64,000 nucleotides of DNA from Alteromonadales bacterium alter-6D02 (GCA_002835545.1 PIZK01000008.1:62001-126000); one strand, 5' to 3'; positions 8,697-17,599 are shown, counted from the first letter of the stretch. Notes: a model not told the origin generated them from the sequence alone. Made by a program: numbers and translations.

Positions 8697-10038
8697 CTCA
8701 ACCGAAACAGTTACATCGGCTCAGTGCCCCGCATTAATCGTATCAGCACCGTCTTCGGGCTCGGGAAAAACTACCGTCACCGCAGCGCTTGCGCGTTATC
8801 ATCGCCAACAAGGGCGCAAGGTGACAGTATTTAAGGTTGGGCCTGATTTTATTGACCCGATGATTTTACAGCAGGCCAGCGGTGAGCGAGTTTATCAATT
8901 GGATTTGTGGCTGGTAGGTGAAGATGGCTGCCGTGAATTATTGCATCAGGCTGCGCAGCGCTCAGATCTTATTTTAATTGAAGGGGTGATGGGGCTGTTT
9001 GATGGTACGCCAAGCAGTGCAGACTTAGCTGAGTTTTTTAATATTCCCGTTTTAGCCGTAATTGATGCTAGTGCCATGGCACAAACCTTTGCTGCTGTTA
9101 CTTATGGCTTAGCTCATTATCGACCTGGATTACCCTTTGCTGGTGCCATTGCTAATCGAGTTAACACGCCAAGACATCAAGAGATCCTACAAAGCTGTTT
9201 ACCACCAGAAATTCCATTTTTTGGGCGTTTGCCAAAAGATAGTGAAATCACCTTACCCGAGCGTCATTTGGGATTAGTTCAAGCGCAAGAGCTAGCGACG
9301 ATCGACAGACAGCTTGATGGCAGTGCAGCGCATATTGCTACGACAGGTTTAGCCGTTTTACCCGAATGCGTCACTTTTGCAGCGGTTAAACAAACTAAGG
9401 GTGTCATGGCAGAACAACCATTACTTGGCACTCGTATTATCATCATTAACGATCTGGCGTTTAACTTTATTTATGCTGCTAACATCGATTTTTTAACGGC
9501 GGCAGGTGCAGACTTAGTCTATTGCTCTGCTTTACATGACGGCCATCTACCTCAAGGTGATGTGCTGTATATCCCAGGTGGCTACCCTGAGCTTTATGCA
9601 CAGCAATTAAGTGAGAACCAATCATTTATTGCGGATATTAAAGAGTTTGTAGAGCAACAGAAAGCGGTAGTCGCCGAATGTGGTGGGATGTTATACCTCC
9701 TTGAGCAGTTAACTGACTTGGAGGGCAAACAACATGCCATGGTGGGTGTTCTGCCTGGGCAAGCCGTTATGCAGAAAAAACTAGCTGCTATTGGTTCTCA
9801 GTACATGGTATTGCCATTGTTGGGAGAAGGTGAGGACGGTGTTATTCGTGGTCATAGCTTCCATTATTCCACCGCAGAGATAGCATTGCCGCCAATAGGT
9901 CAGTCGAAGCACCACCCAACAGAGCGTGATGGTGAGTATGCCTATCAGCAGGGCAATATTGTTGCGTCGTATATGCATTGGTACTTACCGAGTAACCCTA
10001 AGCTCGCCGTTGCGTTATTTTCTCAACAAAAGAATTAA
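8689..10038 (+). CDS. cbiA: Cobyrinate a,c-diamide synthase (CbiA/CobB)
   Basis: This 449-residue glutamine-dependent amidotransferase amidates the a and c side chains of cobyrinate. The N-terminal synthetase domain carries the P-loop SAPSSGSGKTTV (residues 19-30) and KVGPDFIDP (49-57). The C-terminal class I glutaminase domain (about 247-445) has YIPGGYPELYAQQL, the nucleophile C331 in VVAECGGMLYL, and the terminal histidine region GHSFHYS. It overlaps the btuM-like gene by 8 bases and lies 52 bases before cobO. It could act on hydrogenobyrinate (CobB) or cobyrinate (CbiA), depending on which pathway the organism uses. The sequence does not decide this. Confidence 0.93.
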   Translation: MTSSTETVTSAQCPALIVSAPSSGSGKTTVTAALARYHRQQGRKVTVFKVGPDFIDPMILQQASGERVYQLDLWLVGEDGCRELLHQAAQRSDLILIEGVMGLFDGTPSSADLAEFFNIPVLAVIDASAMAQTFAAVTYGLAHYRPGLPFAGAIANRVNTPRHQEILQSCLPPEIPFFGRLPKDSEITLPERHLGLVQAQELATIDRQLDGSAAHIATTGLAVLPECVTFAAVKQTKGVMAEQPLLGTRIIIINDLAFNFIYAANIDFLTAAGADLVYCSALHDGHLPQGDVLYIPGGYPELYAQQLSENQSFIADIKEFVEQQKAVVAECGGMLYLLEQLTDLEGKQHAMVGVLPGQAVMQKKLAAIGSQYMVLPLLGEGEDGVIRGHSFHYSTAEIALPPIGQSKHHPTERDGEYAYQQGNIVASYMHWYLPSNPKLAVALFSQQKN

Positions 10039-10090
10039 TCATCGGCAATATTCGCCGGCTAACAGCTACTGATAATGAAGGCCTTTTATC

Positions 10091-10696
10091 GTGAGTAATG
10101 AAGAAATTAAAGCACAGCGTCATAGAGAACGTCAGCAAAAGATTAAAGCTGAAGTGGACAAGCGGATAGCCAAAGCAACAATCAAAAAAGGCGTATTGAC
10201 CGTGATCACTGGTAATGGCAAGGGAAAGTCAACTTCTGGATTTGGGACTTTGACCCGAGCTATGGGGCATGGCCTATCTGCTGGCGTGGTGCAGTTTATT
10301 AAAGGCACTAGAGAATGTGGTGAACTTAATTTATTAAAGCAGCATGGCCTTGAATATCATGTCATGGGCACTGGGTTTACATGGGAAACACAGAATAAAC
10401 AAACAGATATGTTAGCTGCTTCAGCAGCTTGGCAACAAGCAAGACTGCAGTTAGCAAACCCTAAATTAGATATCGTGTTGTTAGATGAACTAACTTACAT
10501 GGTTAAATATGGTTACGTGGAGTTAGACGATATCATTGGTGCAATTAATGATCGTCCGCCAATGCAGCATGTGATCATTACTGGGCGAGGTTGTCACCGT
10601 CGATTAATTGAATTGGCCGATACCGTATCCGAAGTACAGCCGACTAAGCACGCATTTAAAGCCGGCGTTCAAGCGCAAAAAGGCTTGGACTGGTAA
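10091..10696 (+). CDS. cobO: Cob(I)yrinic acid a,c-diamide adenosyltransferase CobO/BtuR
   Basis: This CobA/CobO-type adenosyltransferase transfers the adenosyl group of ATP to cob(I)alamin or its precursors. The protein has 201 residues, begins with the basic coil typical of the family (AQRHRERQQKIKAEVDKR), and carries the inverted P-loop VITGNGKGKSTSGFGT (about residues 37-52). VQFIKG, LDIVLLDELTYM and HVIITGRG follow in family order. Translation starts at GTG 10091 with GAAGG eight bases upstream. It is third in the riboswitch-led operon. Confidence 0.93.
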   Translation: MSNEEIKAQRHRERQQKIKAEVDKRIAKATIKKGVLTVITGNGKGKSTSGFGTLTRAMGHGLSAGVVQFIKGTRECGELNLLKQHGLEYHVMGTGFTWETQNKQTDMLAASAAWQQARLQLANPKLDIVLLDELTYMVKYGYVELDDIIGAINDRPPMQHVIITGRGCHRRLIELADTVSEVQPTKHAFKAGVQAQKGLDW

Positions 10697-10760
10697 GCAA
10701 ATTAAACAAAGTGCTCTAAATGAGCGTTTTGATAGTAGAAATTGTAAATTTGAGTATGAA

Positions 10761-10780
10761 AAAGGTGTAATCACACCTTT
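10761..10780 (+). promoter_or_regulatory. Perfect hairpin just upstream of the btuB ribosome-binding site
   Basis: AAAGGTGT, a four-base AATC loop and ACACCTTT form a perfect 8-bp stem ending 4 bases before the btuB Shine-Dalgarno GAGGAAG (10784-10790). There is no T run, so it is not an obvious terminator. It could be an operator dyad, an mRNA-stabilising stem or a processing site between cobO and btuB. Confidence 0.5.
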
Positions 10781-10792
10781 AATGAGGAAGTA

Positions 10793-12646
10793 ATGAAACA
10801 CAATATTTTAACCACCACTTTTATCGCATTAGGCCTGATCCCAACAGGCGTGATGGCAGCAGCTGAAATCAATGAGACGATGTTAGTCACTGCCGATCGC
10901 ACCCAACAGGAGCAATTTCTTGCACTATCTGCGACTAAGGTGATCGACAAAGCTGATATTGAAGCGATTCAACCACATAATGTAACGGATTTACTAGATC
11001 AAGTTGCCGGTATCAGTGTGGTCAACCAAGGTGGTGGTGGTCAGCAAAGTTCACTCTTTATGCGTGGTACTAACAATGGTCACACACTGGTATTAGTTGA
11101 TGGTGTACGTGTGGGTTCAGCGACATTAGGTTCAACGAGTTTTGGGGCTATGTCTGCTGACCAAATCGAGCGTATTGAAATTGTTAAAGGCCCGCGTGCA
11201 GCTCTTTGGGGTTCTGATGCGATCGGTGGTGTGATTCAAATCTTCACTAAGAAATTGCAGCAAGGTGAAGGTTCTGTGAGCGTTGGCTTAGGTAGCAACG
11301 GTTTATGGAAAGCCGCTGGTTCAGTTGGTTTTGGTAATGAAGAACATAATTTAACGGTTAATTTATCGACTGAAGAAAGTGACGGTTTTAGCGCTAAAAC
11401 TGACAGCGAAAACCCATATGAGACAGACGATGACGGTTATGATCGCCTATCGTTAGGTATGGTTGGTCAAAGCGTGTTAACTGAAGAAGTATCACTGCAT
11501 TTAGCATCACGCTGGGAGCAAGGCGGATCAGAATACGACGCTTCAAGCACTCTATATGCTAATGAACAAGAGTATGAAAACTACTTGTTACGCCTTGCGG
11601 GTCAATATCAAAACGGTGACATCTTCTCTGAACTATCAGTTGCGGCGAGTCAAGATCAGGGTGAAACGTTTGGTAATGATATCCCTAAATCAGACAGTGA
11701 TGAAATTAAAACTAAGCGTAATCAACTTTCTTGGATTGGCCAGTACAGCTTCACAGATCAAATATCAGCGGCTGCTGGTTTTGATTGGTATGATGAAGAA
11801 ATATCAACCACTAAAGACAAAGTCAGCTGGCTACCAGGTTTCCAAACATGGGCAGAAGATGAGCGTACGGTAAAAGCATTCTACTTACAAACACGTCAGC
11901 AATATGCTTCAGTGCTATTAGAGTTAGCTGTTCGTCACGATGATGTTGAGCGCCTAGACTCTGAAACAACCTATAACGCGTCGGTTGGTTATCAATTAAA
12001 TGAAGATTTATTAGTGAGCCTTAACCATTCAACTGGCTTTAAAGCGCCATCATTTAATGATTTATATTGGCCTGGTTCTGGTAACGCTGATTTAAAACCA
12101 GAAACGATCAAAAGTTACGAGCTATTAATTCGTAACCAATTTGATAGTGGTAATGTGCAATTAAGCTTCTTCGACTCAAAAGTCGATAACCTAATTGCAT
12201 GGGCACCTAATAAAACTGGGGCATGGCAACCAAGCAATATTAATGAAGCGGATATCCGTGGTGTTGAATTAACCCTAGAGCGTAGCATCGGGGAAACAAC
12301 ACACGAGTTAGCACTTGCTTACGTTGACGCTACGGACAGCAAGAAGCAATTACCTCTTGCCCGACGCCCACAAGTGACAGCAAACTATACGGTTGGTTAC
12401 CAATGGCAGGACTTCACCTTCAATGGTGTGGTTAGCTACCGTGATGAAAGCGCAGAACGCGTATCTAAAACGGCTGATATCTTAGAAGCATATTGGTTAG
12501 TTAACGCATCTGTTAATTACCAAGCAACAAGTAACCTAGCCATTGCAGCTAAAGTAAATAACTTGTTTGATGAAGAGTATGAAACGGCTAAAAATTACGT
12601 TGCCGATGGCACTAACTTCGTTGTTTCAGCGACTTATAGCTTTTAA
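10793..12646 (+). CDS. btuB: TonB-dependent vitamin B12 receptor BtuB
   Basis: This outer-membrane 22-strand barrel imports cobalamin using TonB energy. The protein has 617 residues (E. coli BtuB 614), with a signal peptide of about 23 residues ending near VMAAAE. A TonB box ETMLVTA lies at residues 28-34. The plug domain contains MRGTNNGHTLVLVDGVRVGS and IERIEIVKGPRAALWGSDAIGGV, both characteristic of BtuB. The last residue is the aromatic F expected for barrel assembly. It is the last gene of the riboswitch-led operon, with its own hairpin in the 96-base leader and a strong terminator after it. Confidence 0.92.
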   Translation: MKHNILTTTFIALGLIPTGVMAAAEINETMLVTADRTQQEQFLALSATKVIDKADIEAIQPHNVTDLLDQVAGISVVNQGGGGQQSSLFMRGTNNGHTLVLVDGVRVGSATLGSTSFGAMSADQIERIEIVKGPRAALWGSDAIGGVIQIFTKKLQQGEGSVSVGLGSNGLWKAAGSVGFGNEEHNLTVNLSTEESDGFSAKTDSENPYETDDDGYDRLSLGMVGQSVLTEEVSLHLASRWEQGGSEYDASSTLYANEQEYENYLLRLAGQYQNGDIFSELSVAASQDQGETFGNDIPKSDSDEIKTKRNQLSWIGQYSFTDQISAAAGFDWYDEEISTTKDKVSWLPGFQTWAEDERTVKAFYLQTRQQYASVLLELAVRHDDVERLDSETTYNASVGYQLNEDLLVSLNHSTGFKAPSFNDLYWPGSGNADLKPETIKSYELLIRNQFDSGNVQLSFFDSKVDNLIAWAPNKTGAWQPSNINEADIRGVELTLERSIGETTHELALAYVDATDSKKQLPLARRPQVTANYTVGYQWQDFTFNGVVSYRDESAERVSKTADILEAYWLVNASVNYQATSNLAIAAKVNNLFDEEYETAKNYVADGTNFVVSATYSF

Positions 12647-12666
12647 TCAATAGCGAATAAACCGTG

Positions 12667-12695
12667 AAAAAAAGCGAGCCTAGCTCGCTTTTTTT
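12667..12695. terminator. Bidirectional rho-independent terminator between btuB and the TfoX-C gene
   Basis: A 10-bp stem, AAAAGCGAGC / GCTCGCTTTT, with a CTA loop is flanked by A and T runs, so it can end transcripts from both convergent genes. Confidence 0.9.
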
Positions 12696-12707
12696 ATTTT
12701 CACGTTC

Positions 12708-13010
12708 TTATAAAGTTAATGACTTTCCTTGATCATTAAATAGCTGCTCTAATGTTTGATAGTCTTCTAATTGCATGATTAATTGTGCTTTTTGTGATTG
12801 GGCTATCGACAACCAATGTTCATCCTCCAGCGGACCAACTAGCGCGTATAATAAGTTGAGGCTAGGTGGTTTACCTTGGTATTTACTTACTTTGATATAA
12901 ACAGCAATAGCCCCCAAATGCTGCAACTGACTAACAGAATTTACACCTGCTTCAATCAACATCGCTTCTGATTTTGGACCTAAGCCTTGTAAGTCACGTA
13001 ATCGAATCAT
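12708..13010 (-). CDS. TfoX/Sxy C-terminal domain protein
   Basis: This 100-residue protein consists only of the TfoX C-terminal, helix-hairpin-helix-like domain: LQGLGPKSEAMLIEAGV, then LGAIAVYIKV and LNLLYALVGPLEDEHW. Full-length TfoX/Sxy competence regulators add an N-terminal domain that is missing here. Stand-alone C-terminal-domain proteins are common in this group and have no firm function. It lies 33 bases downstream of the LysE-type gene on the same strand and converges on btuB. A regulatory role in competence would be speculation. Confidence 0.8.
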   Translation of the reverse strand: MIRLRDLQGLGPKSEAMLIEAGVNSVSQLQHLGAIAVYIKVSKYQGKPPSLNLLYALVGPLEDEHWLSIAQSQKAQLIMQLEDYQTLEQLFNDQGKSLTL

Positions 13011-13043
13011 TTCACACCACCTCTGCTGCGATCGAGGTTATCG

Positions 13044-13676
13044 TTAATGACCTTGCTGTTTCATTGCGGCAACAGCTAATCCTGAGGTAACAAAGGTCAA
13101 ACCTGCGCCAATGTTTAAGCCATTAACCATGTGAGGACGGCTTTTTAGCCATGCCGTTAGCTGTGACGAGAACACGCCCATTAAAGCAAAACCCACGGCG
13201 GTGAGAAATGCGAACCATGTGCCATAAACCACCATCTGTGTCGTTACCGAGCCTAGTTCAGGGCTTACAAACTGGGGAATAAACGCTAGTACAAACATAC
13301 CCGGTTTTGGGTTTAAGGCTGCCGATAGAAAGCCAGTAGCAAAAATGCTTTTGAATGACTGCTGAGCAGTCGGTTCAAGGTTAATTAAGCTGCGAGACCT
13401 TAGCACTTTGATTCCTAGCCAAATGAGATAAGCTGCACCAACCAATTTTACCGTGATGAAAGCCAGTTCCGAAGTTTGAATTAGTAAGGTTAAACCAAAC
13501 GTGGCAGTGAGAACATGAAAGAGTATGCCAGTACCAGAAGCCACACCCGAGACACAAGCTGCTATCTTGCCTTGGCTCATGCCACGACCAATGGCCAAAA
13601 TATTATCTGGCCCCGGTGAGATGACCAGTAAGAGGCAAGCTAGGGTAAATGTAAGCCAAACTTCGAGCGGGAACAT
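13044..13676 (-). CDS. LysE/RhtB family amino-acid exporter
   Basis: This 210-residue inner-membrane protein has about six hydrophobic segments. It opens with the family signature: a first helix, then SPGPDNILAIGRGMSQGK, and later NPKPGMFVLAFIPQFVSP. These mark the LysE/RhtB translocators that export amino acids or homoserine lactone-like compounds. The substrate cannot be read from sequence. It is transcribed with the TfoX-C gene and divergently from the XRE regulator about 315 bases away, which could control it, though nothing shows this directly. Confidence 0.88.
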   Translation of the reverse strand: MFPLEVWLTFTLACLLLVISPGPDNILAIGRGMSQGKIAACVSGVASGTGILFHVLTATFGLTLLIQTSELAFITVKLVGAAYLIWLGIKVLRSRSLINLEPTAQQSFKSIFATGFLSAALNPKPGMFVLAFIPQFVSPELGSVTTQMVVYGTWFAFLTAVGFALMGVFSSQLTAWLKSRPHMVNGLNIGAGLTFVTSGLAVAAMKQQGH

Positions 13677-13991
13677 GATTTTCCTTAAGTAATACTGAGT
13701 AACAATATTGGTGCATCGCTAATGTGTGCTGATTCGAGTATCCATGACATATTCTGTTGATGCAATAGTTCTATCGGCTAAAAAGAGTATGTAAGTGACC
13801 GTTGTTCATTAAGGCTGTAAAGCACGCCTCGTTGTTTAAAAACTCATTTGATTGTTACCAAAAAAGTCGATAAATTGGCTGATTTAGTACATTGCAACCG
13901 CTGGTTGACAAATTAACAACCTGACTTGCTAGTCTGCAACTGCTTGATTTTCTAAGCTTGTGGCTCAATTACGGAGAAGGAATCAATTATT
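13677..13991. other. Divergent intergenic region between the LysE gene and the XRE regulator
   Basis: These 315 bases contain no credible gene. They must hold the promoters of both flanking genes. The clearest structure is a 13-bp dyad CAACCGCTGGTTG at 13895-13907 followed by a third half-site CAACC at 13917-13921, about 80 bases before the XRE start. Confidence 0.5.
13895..13921. promoter_or_regulatory. Possible operator: CAACC dyad plus third half-site
   Basis: CAACC-GCT-GGTTG is a perfect 5-bp dyad, and another CAACC follows nine bases later. Its position upstream of a helix-turn-helix regulator suggests autoregulation. This is an inference from symmetry and location only. Confidence 0.35.
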
Positions 13992-14975
13992 ATGATATTA
14001 GCAGAAAAGATTATCAGGTTAAGAAAACAATCAGGCTGGTCACAAGAAGAATTGGCTGAAAAGATGAATATTTCGAGACAGTCTGTTTCAAAATGGGAAA
14101 GCGCTAATAGCATCCCCGACCTTAATAGAATAATCATGCTTGCGGAAATTTTTGACGTTTCAACTGACTTCTTATTGAAGGATGACATTGAAGTACCTAA
14201 CCCTAACGTTGATGGTGACAGTAAAGAAACTGGCATTGCACAAGTTAGCTTGGAACAAGCGAATTTGTATGTTGAGCAAAAGATGGAAGCTTCAGCGTTA
14301 ACCACTAAAGGGGTTATGTTGTGTGTGTGTTCTGCAGTACCATTGTTTTTCTTTATGGCGATGGCTGAAACAAATCGCTTAAACATCACTGATGACATTG
14401 CTGCTGCGTTAGGAATTGTCGGTATTATCGTGTTGGTTTCTATTGCAGTGAACTTTTTTATTAAGACAAATCAATATGAGAGTGATACTGGATTAATTGA
14501 TAATGAACCTTTTGAATTGGCTTATGGCGTTCATAGTGTGTTTAGCGAAAAGTTACAAAAGTTTAGAGCGACCTATAATAAAAGATTATCCCTAAGTATC
14601 TTTTTATTTATTTTTAGTTTTGTGCCATTGATGATGGCCGGTATATTTTCTGGTGGCTCTGATACTACATTAATGATGCTGATCGTATTAATTGCTATAG
14701 CCACGGCCGGACTAGGTATTATTATTCCCGTTTCTGCGCAATTTGATGCGTATAATAATGTACTCAAAGACACATCTTTAGATACTGAAAAAAGTAAGCG
14801 TACAAAGCGCGCTGAGAAATTAGCTGCCTTTTACTGGCCATTACTAACGGCAATTTACCTTGGCTGGAGTTTATGGACATTGGACTGGGGAGTTACTTGG
14901 ATTGTGTGGCCTGTGGGATCGATCCTTTTTGTTGCCTCGCTTGGCTTAATGGAGTTGTTGGATAAAGGCGAATAA
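13992..14975 (+). CDS. XRE-family transcriptional regulator with C-terminal membrane segments
   Basis: The 327-residue protein has an N-terminal Cro/CI-type helix-turn-helix (residues 5-60: LRKQSGWSQEELAEKMNIS, then RQSVSKWESANSIPDL). A linker and hydrophobic segments follow at about 103-120, 133-153, 200-222, 226-248, 275-293 and 297-318. The DNA-binding domain closely resembles those common in Firmicutes, where HTH-plus-membrane proteins of this shape are frequent; it is less usual in marine gammaproteobacteria. GGAGAAGGA lies upstream of the ATG. The signal sensed and targets are unknown. A membrane-tethered one-component regulator is the simplest reading. Confidence 0.8.
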   Translation: MILAEKIIRLRKQSGWSQEELAEKMNISRQSVSKWESANSIPDLNRIIMLAEIFDVSTDFLLKDDIEVPNPNVDGDSKETGIAQVSLEQANLYVEQKMEASALTTKGVMLCVCSAVPLFFFMAMAETNRLNITDDIAAALGIVGIIVLVSIAVNFFIKTNQYESDTGLIDNEPFELAYGVHSVFSEKLQKFRATYNKRLSLSIFLFIFSFVPLMMAGIFSGGSDTTLMMLIVLIAIATAGLGIIIPVSAQFDAYNNVLKDTSLDTEKSKRTKRAEKLAAFYWPLLTAIYLGWSLWTLDWGVTWIVWPVGSILFVASLGLMELLDKGE

Positions 14976-15024
14976 GGCAACATTTTTACGACAGGTCATG
15001 CCCCTTGGCTCGTGCTATTTTATC

Positions 15025-15088
15025 TGATTACGCCTAAGCTTTTCATCAATGGTTTAGGTGTAATCAATAGGGCGGTGTCTATTGATTA
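15025..15088. repeat. Two overlapping, mutually exclusive inverted repeats
   Basis: The first arm pair is TGATTACGCCTAA (15025-15037) with TTAGGTGTAATCA (15054-15066), having one G-T-type mismatch. The second is TAATCAATAG (15061-15070) with CTATTGATTA (15079-15088), perfect over 10 bp. They share bases 15061-15066, so only one can form at a time. They lie between the convergent XRE and histidine-kinase genes and have no T tract. Confidence 0.6.
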
Positions 15089-15125
15089 ACTGGTGAGCCA
15101 TGTTTAGTCTGGGTTTTAAAAATGC

Positions 15126-16895
15126 TTAAACGCTCGGGGTCGGAGATTGTGTACACTTAAATGACATATTAATCGCGAGTCCAGGCGTCATCCGCTGCAC
15201 TTTTATCGAGCCATGTTGTGCCAATACTAGCTCATTGACTAAAGCAAGGCCAATCCCTGTGCCTTGAGTTGAGCGCGTTAATTCACTGCCGCCGCGATAG
15301 AATAAATCGAACAGTTTATTCTCTTGTTCAGGGCTAATACCACTACCATAGTCTCTTATTTTCAGTTGTATTTGCCCTGCTTGTTGTGGGTCGATTTGAA
15401 AAATAAAATCGATCTTCTGTCTGTCTTGGTCTTGGATTTTTTCACGGTCAAAAAACTTCACAGCATTATCAGTAATATTTATAACCACCTGAGAAAAGGC
15501 ATCAATATCAACCAATAACATGACGTTATCTGGGTGAGTAAAACCGTGTTCTATACAAAGGTTAAAGTCATTTTTCACTAAAATAGACGACACCTTTGAG
15601 CGAATAATATCAATTAAAACACTGAGTTTGGTGTGTTGTGGATGAACACTATGCTGTGGCTGACTGAGTTTTGATAGCTGTAAAATATTGTCAATTAAAC
15701 GCGATAGGCGTTCACTTTCACTGAAAATAAACTCGTAATAATCACTTTGGTGCTGGCTCGACAAAACCTGACCTGTTTTTAACATCTCGGCATACATGCG
15801 AATTGAGGTCAGCGGGGTTTTTAGCTCATGACTAACAGAGGATACAAAATTTAATCGTTGCTCTGCTAATGTTAACTGTTTTACCCCAATCCGATAAAAA
15901 CCAATGCAACCGATGACCATCGCACTGAGCAAAATAAGCATTAAGCCGATGGTATAAATTGCAGTCGATGTTAATTGCAGCGACGTTGTGGAAAAAGCCA
16001 GTGTATAGCCCATGTAGGGCCAGTTTACTGCTTGATTACTAATCGTAATCTGACTCAATTTGTCATCGATATGTTGAGACTGAGTGACTTCAATTTTCCC
16101 TTGCTGATTGATATGAGTAAAAAAGTTGAGAGCCTGAGCATTCGGCTGTGCTGAGTGTAATCGTAACGTAATCGGGCTCTCAAATGGCGTTGTCTCTAAC
16201 ACTTGCTTAATGAGACTGTTAATGTAGCTCTCTCGGTGTAGCACATAGCCTTGTAATTTAGTTTGGTCGACGGATTTTACTGCGCGATAAAAAATGTAGT
16301 AATCAGGCGTGTCGTTAATCAAGTGAAATTTTTTGTGTTCGCCGGGCGTTGTTTGACCGATTAACTCCTGCATTTTTTCTGAGCTTGAGGTGACTTGATG
16401 CAGTCGCTGTACGATTTGCTGTCTTTTGATTAATTCTGGACTTAGCTGTTGTTGCCCAATCGTAACGTCGGCATCAGGTGTGATAGGTTCGGGCCATACA
16501 GGGCTATTAAATTGTCCTTGTTGATCAATTTGATAAAAGCCGATATGTCCAGGAAAGCGTTCAAAAGTTTCAAGTTTGGTTAATGGTGATAAGGCTTGAG
16601 TGACTTGCTGATTAACGGGGTTATACAAGGTTTGATAATAATCAAACTCATCGCTAGGTAGTGCATTGGCCAGCGCGACACGCTTAAATATGCGTTTGTT
16701 GAGCTTATCTGTAAATAGCTCTGCTTGGCGTTGGTATTGTGTGAGAAGATCATTTTCAAATTGCTTAAAACTGATATAGAAAACCGTCGTCACGGGCACA
16801 AAGAGTAAGATGAAAAAAAGCCCCGTAAAACAGCGTAACCGATTAACCCGCTGTGAATAGCTCAAGAGGCGCTTGTTTGAGAATAACCAATGCAT
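15126..16895 (-). CDS. Membrane sensor histidine kinase
   Basis: The 589-residue kinase has a first transmembrane helix at about 23-43, a large periplasmic domain (about 45-308) that I do not recognise, and a second helix at about 311-335. The dimerisation/phosphoacceptor domain has H356 in SSVSHELKTPLTSIRMYAEM. The ATPase domain has the N-box, the G1 box IRDYGSGIS, and GTGIGLALVNELV near 560. It lies 2 bases downstream of its response regulator, so the two form one operon, divergent from a TonB-dependent receptor that is the obvious candidate target. The stimulus is unknown; the periplasmic domain suggests an external or envelope signal. Confidence 0.9.
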   Translation of the reverse strand: MHWLFSNKRLLSYSQRVNRLRCFTGLFFILLFVPVTTVFYISFKQFENDLLTQYQRQAELFTDKLNKRIFKRVALANALPSDEFDYYQTLYNPVNQQVTQALSPLTKLETFERFPGHIGFYQIDQQGQFNSPVWPEPITPDADVTIGQQQLSPELIKRQQIVQRLHQVTSSSEKMQELIGQTTPGEHKKFHLINDTPDYYIFYRAVKSVDQTKLQGYVLHRESYINSLIKQVLETTPFESPITLRLHSAQPNAQALNFFTHINQQGKIEVTQSQHIDDKLSQITISNQAVNWPYMGYTLAFSTTSLQLTSTAIYTIGLMLILLSAMVIGCIGFYRIGVKQLTLAEQRLNFVSSVSHELKTPLTSIRMYAEMLKTGQVLSSQHQSDYYEFIFSESERLSRLIDNILQLSKLSQPQHSVHPQHTKLSVLIDIIRSKVSSILVKNDFNLCIEHGFTHPDNVMLLVDIDAFSQVVINITDNAVKFFDREKIQDQDRQKIDFIFQIDPQQAGQIQLKIRDYGSGISPEQENKLFDLFYRGGSELTRSTQGTGIGLALVNELVLAQHGSIKVQRMTPGLAINMSFKCTQSPTPSV

Positions 16896-16897
16896 TG

Positions 16898-17599
16898 CTA
16901 TACCTGACTACCAAAAAGTTGATAGCCTTCTCCGCGCAGGGTCACTAAAAATTGGGGAGACTTAGGATCTTGTTCTATCTTTTTACGGATTTTAGCAATG
17001 TGAATATCTACGGTCCGGGTATCAATATGTTCGGTTGATTTATAGCCCCATACTTCTTTGAGCAATTCATCACGAGATACCGCTTTTTTCTTTTGATTTA
17101 AGTAACTTAATATCGAAACTTCACGGCGTGTGTATTGCATTTTTTGTTGATAAGAGACACCGACTAATTGGTGAGTACATAGGGTGACATCATCACCTAT
17201 TTGCAGCTGATGTTGGGCGTTGGAGATCCCAGAGCGGCGAACCAGTGCGTTGACTCTTAATACCAGCTCCGATGTTGAAAATGGCTTAGCGACATAATCA
17301 TCTGCGCCTAAGGTTAAGCCATTGATAATATCCTCTTCTGCATTCTTAGCCGTTAACATCAAAATAGCTTGATTGGGTGAGTGCTGACGTAGACGGTGAC
17401 AAATTTCAAAACCATTAAGTGAAGGCAGCATCACATCTAAGATAATGCAATTGTATTGACCATTGAGGCCGCGCTCTAACCCTTGTTGACCATCACTTTC
17501 ACTATCAACGTCATAGCCATGAAAGACAAAGAGGTCAGTTAAGCCACGCAAAATGCTCGGCTCATCTTCCACGATAAGTAAGGTCGGTTTAATGTTCAT
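16898..17599 (-). CDS. OmpR/PhoB-family response regulator
   Basis: The 233-residue protein has a receiver domain (1-120) with acidic residues E11 and D12, phosphoacceptor D55 in CIILDVMLPSLNG and K105 in DDYVAKPF. A winged-helix output domain follows (about 135-230), ending RTVDIHIAKIRKKIEQDP and VTLRGEGYQLF. It is first in the operon with the histidine kinase. A dyad at 17660-17676 in the shared upstream region is a possible binding site for it. Confidence 0.93.
   Translation of the reverse strand: MNIKPTLLIVEDEPSILRGLTDLFVFHGYDVDSESDGQQGLERGLNGQYNCIILDVMLPSLNGFEICHRLRQHSPNQAILMLTAKNAEEDIINGLTLGADDYVAKPFSTSELVLRVNALVRRSGISNAQHQLQIGDDVTLCTHQLVGVSYQQKMQYTRREVSILSYLNQKKKAVSRDELLKEVWGYKSTEHIDTRTVDIHIAKIRKKIEQDPKSPQFLVTLRGEGYQLFGSQV

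Noticed and set aside
12708-13010. Truncated competence regulator TfoX as a pseudogene
   Set aside because: Proteins consisting of the C-terminal domain alone are common and the ORF is intact, so there is no reason to call it broken.
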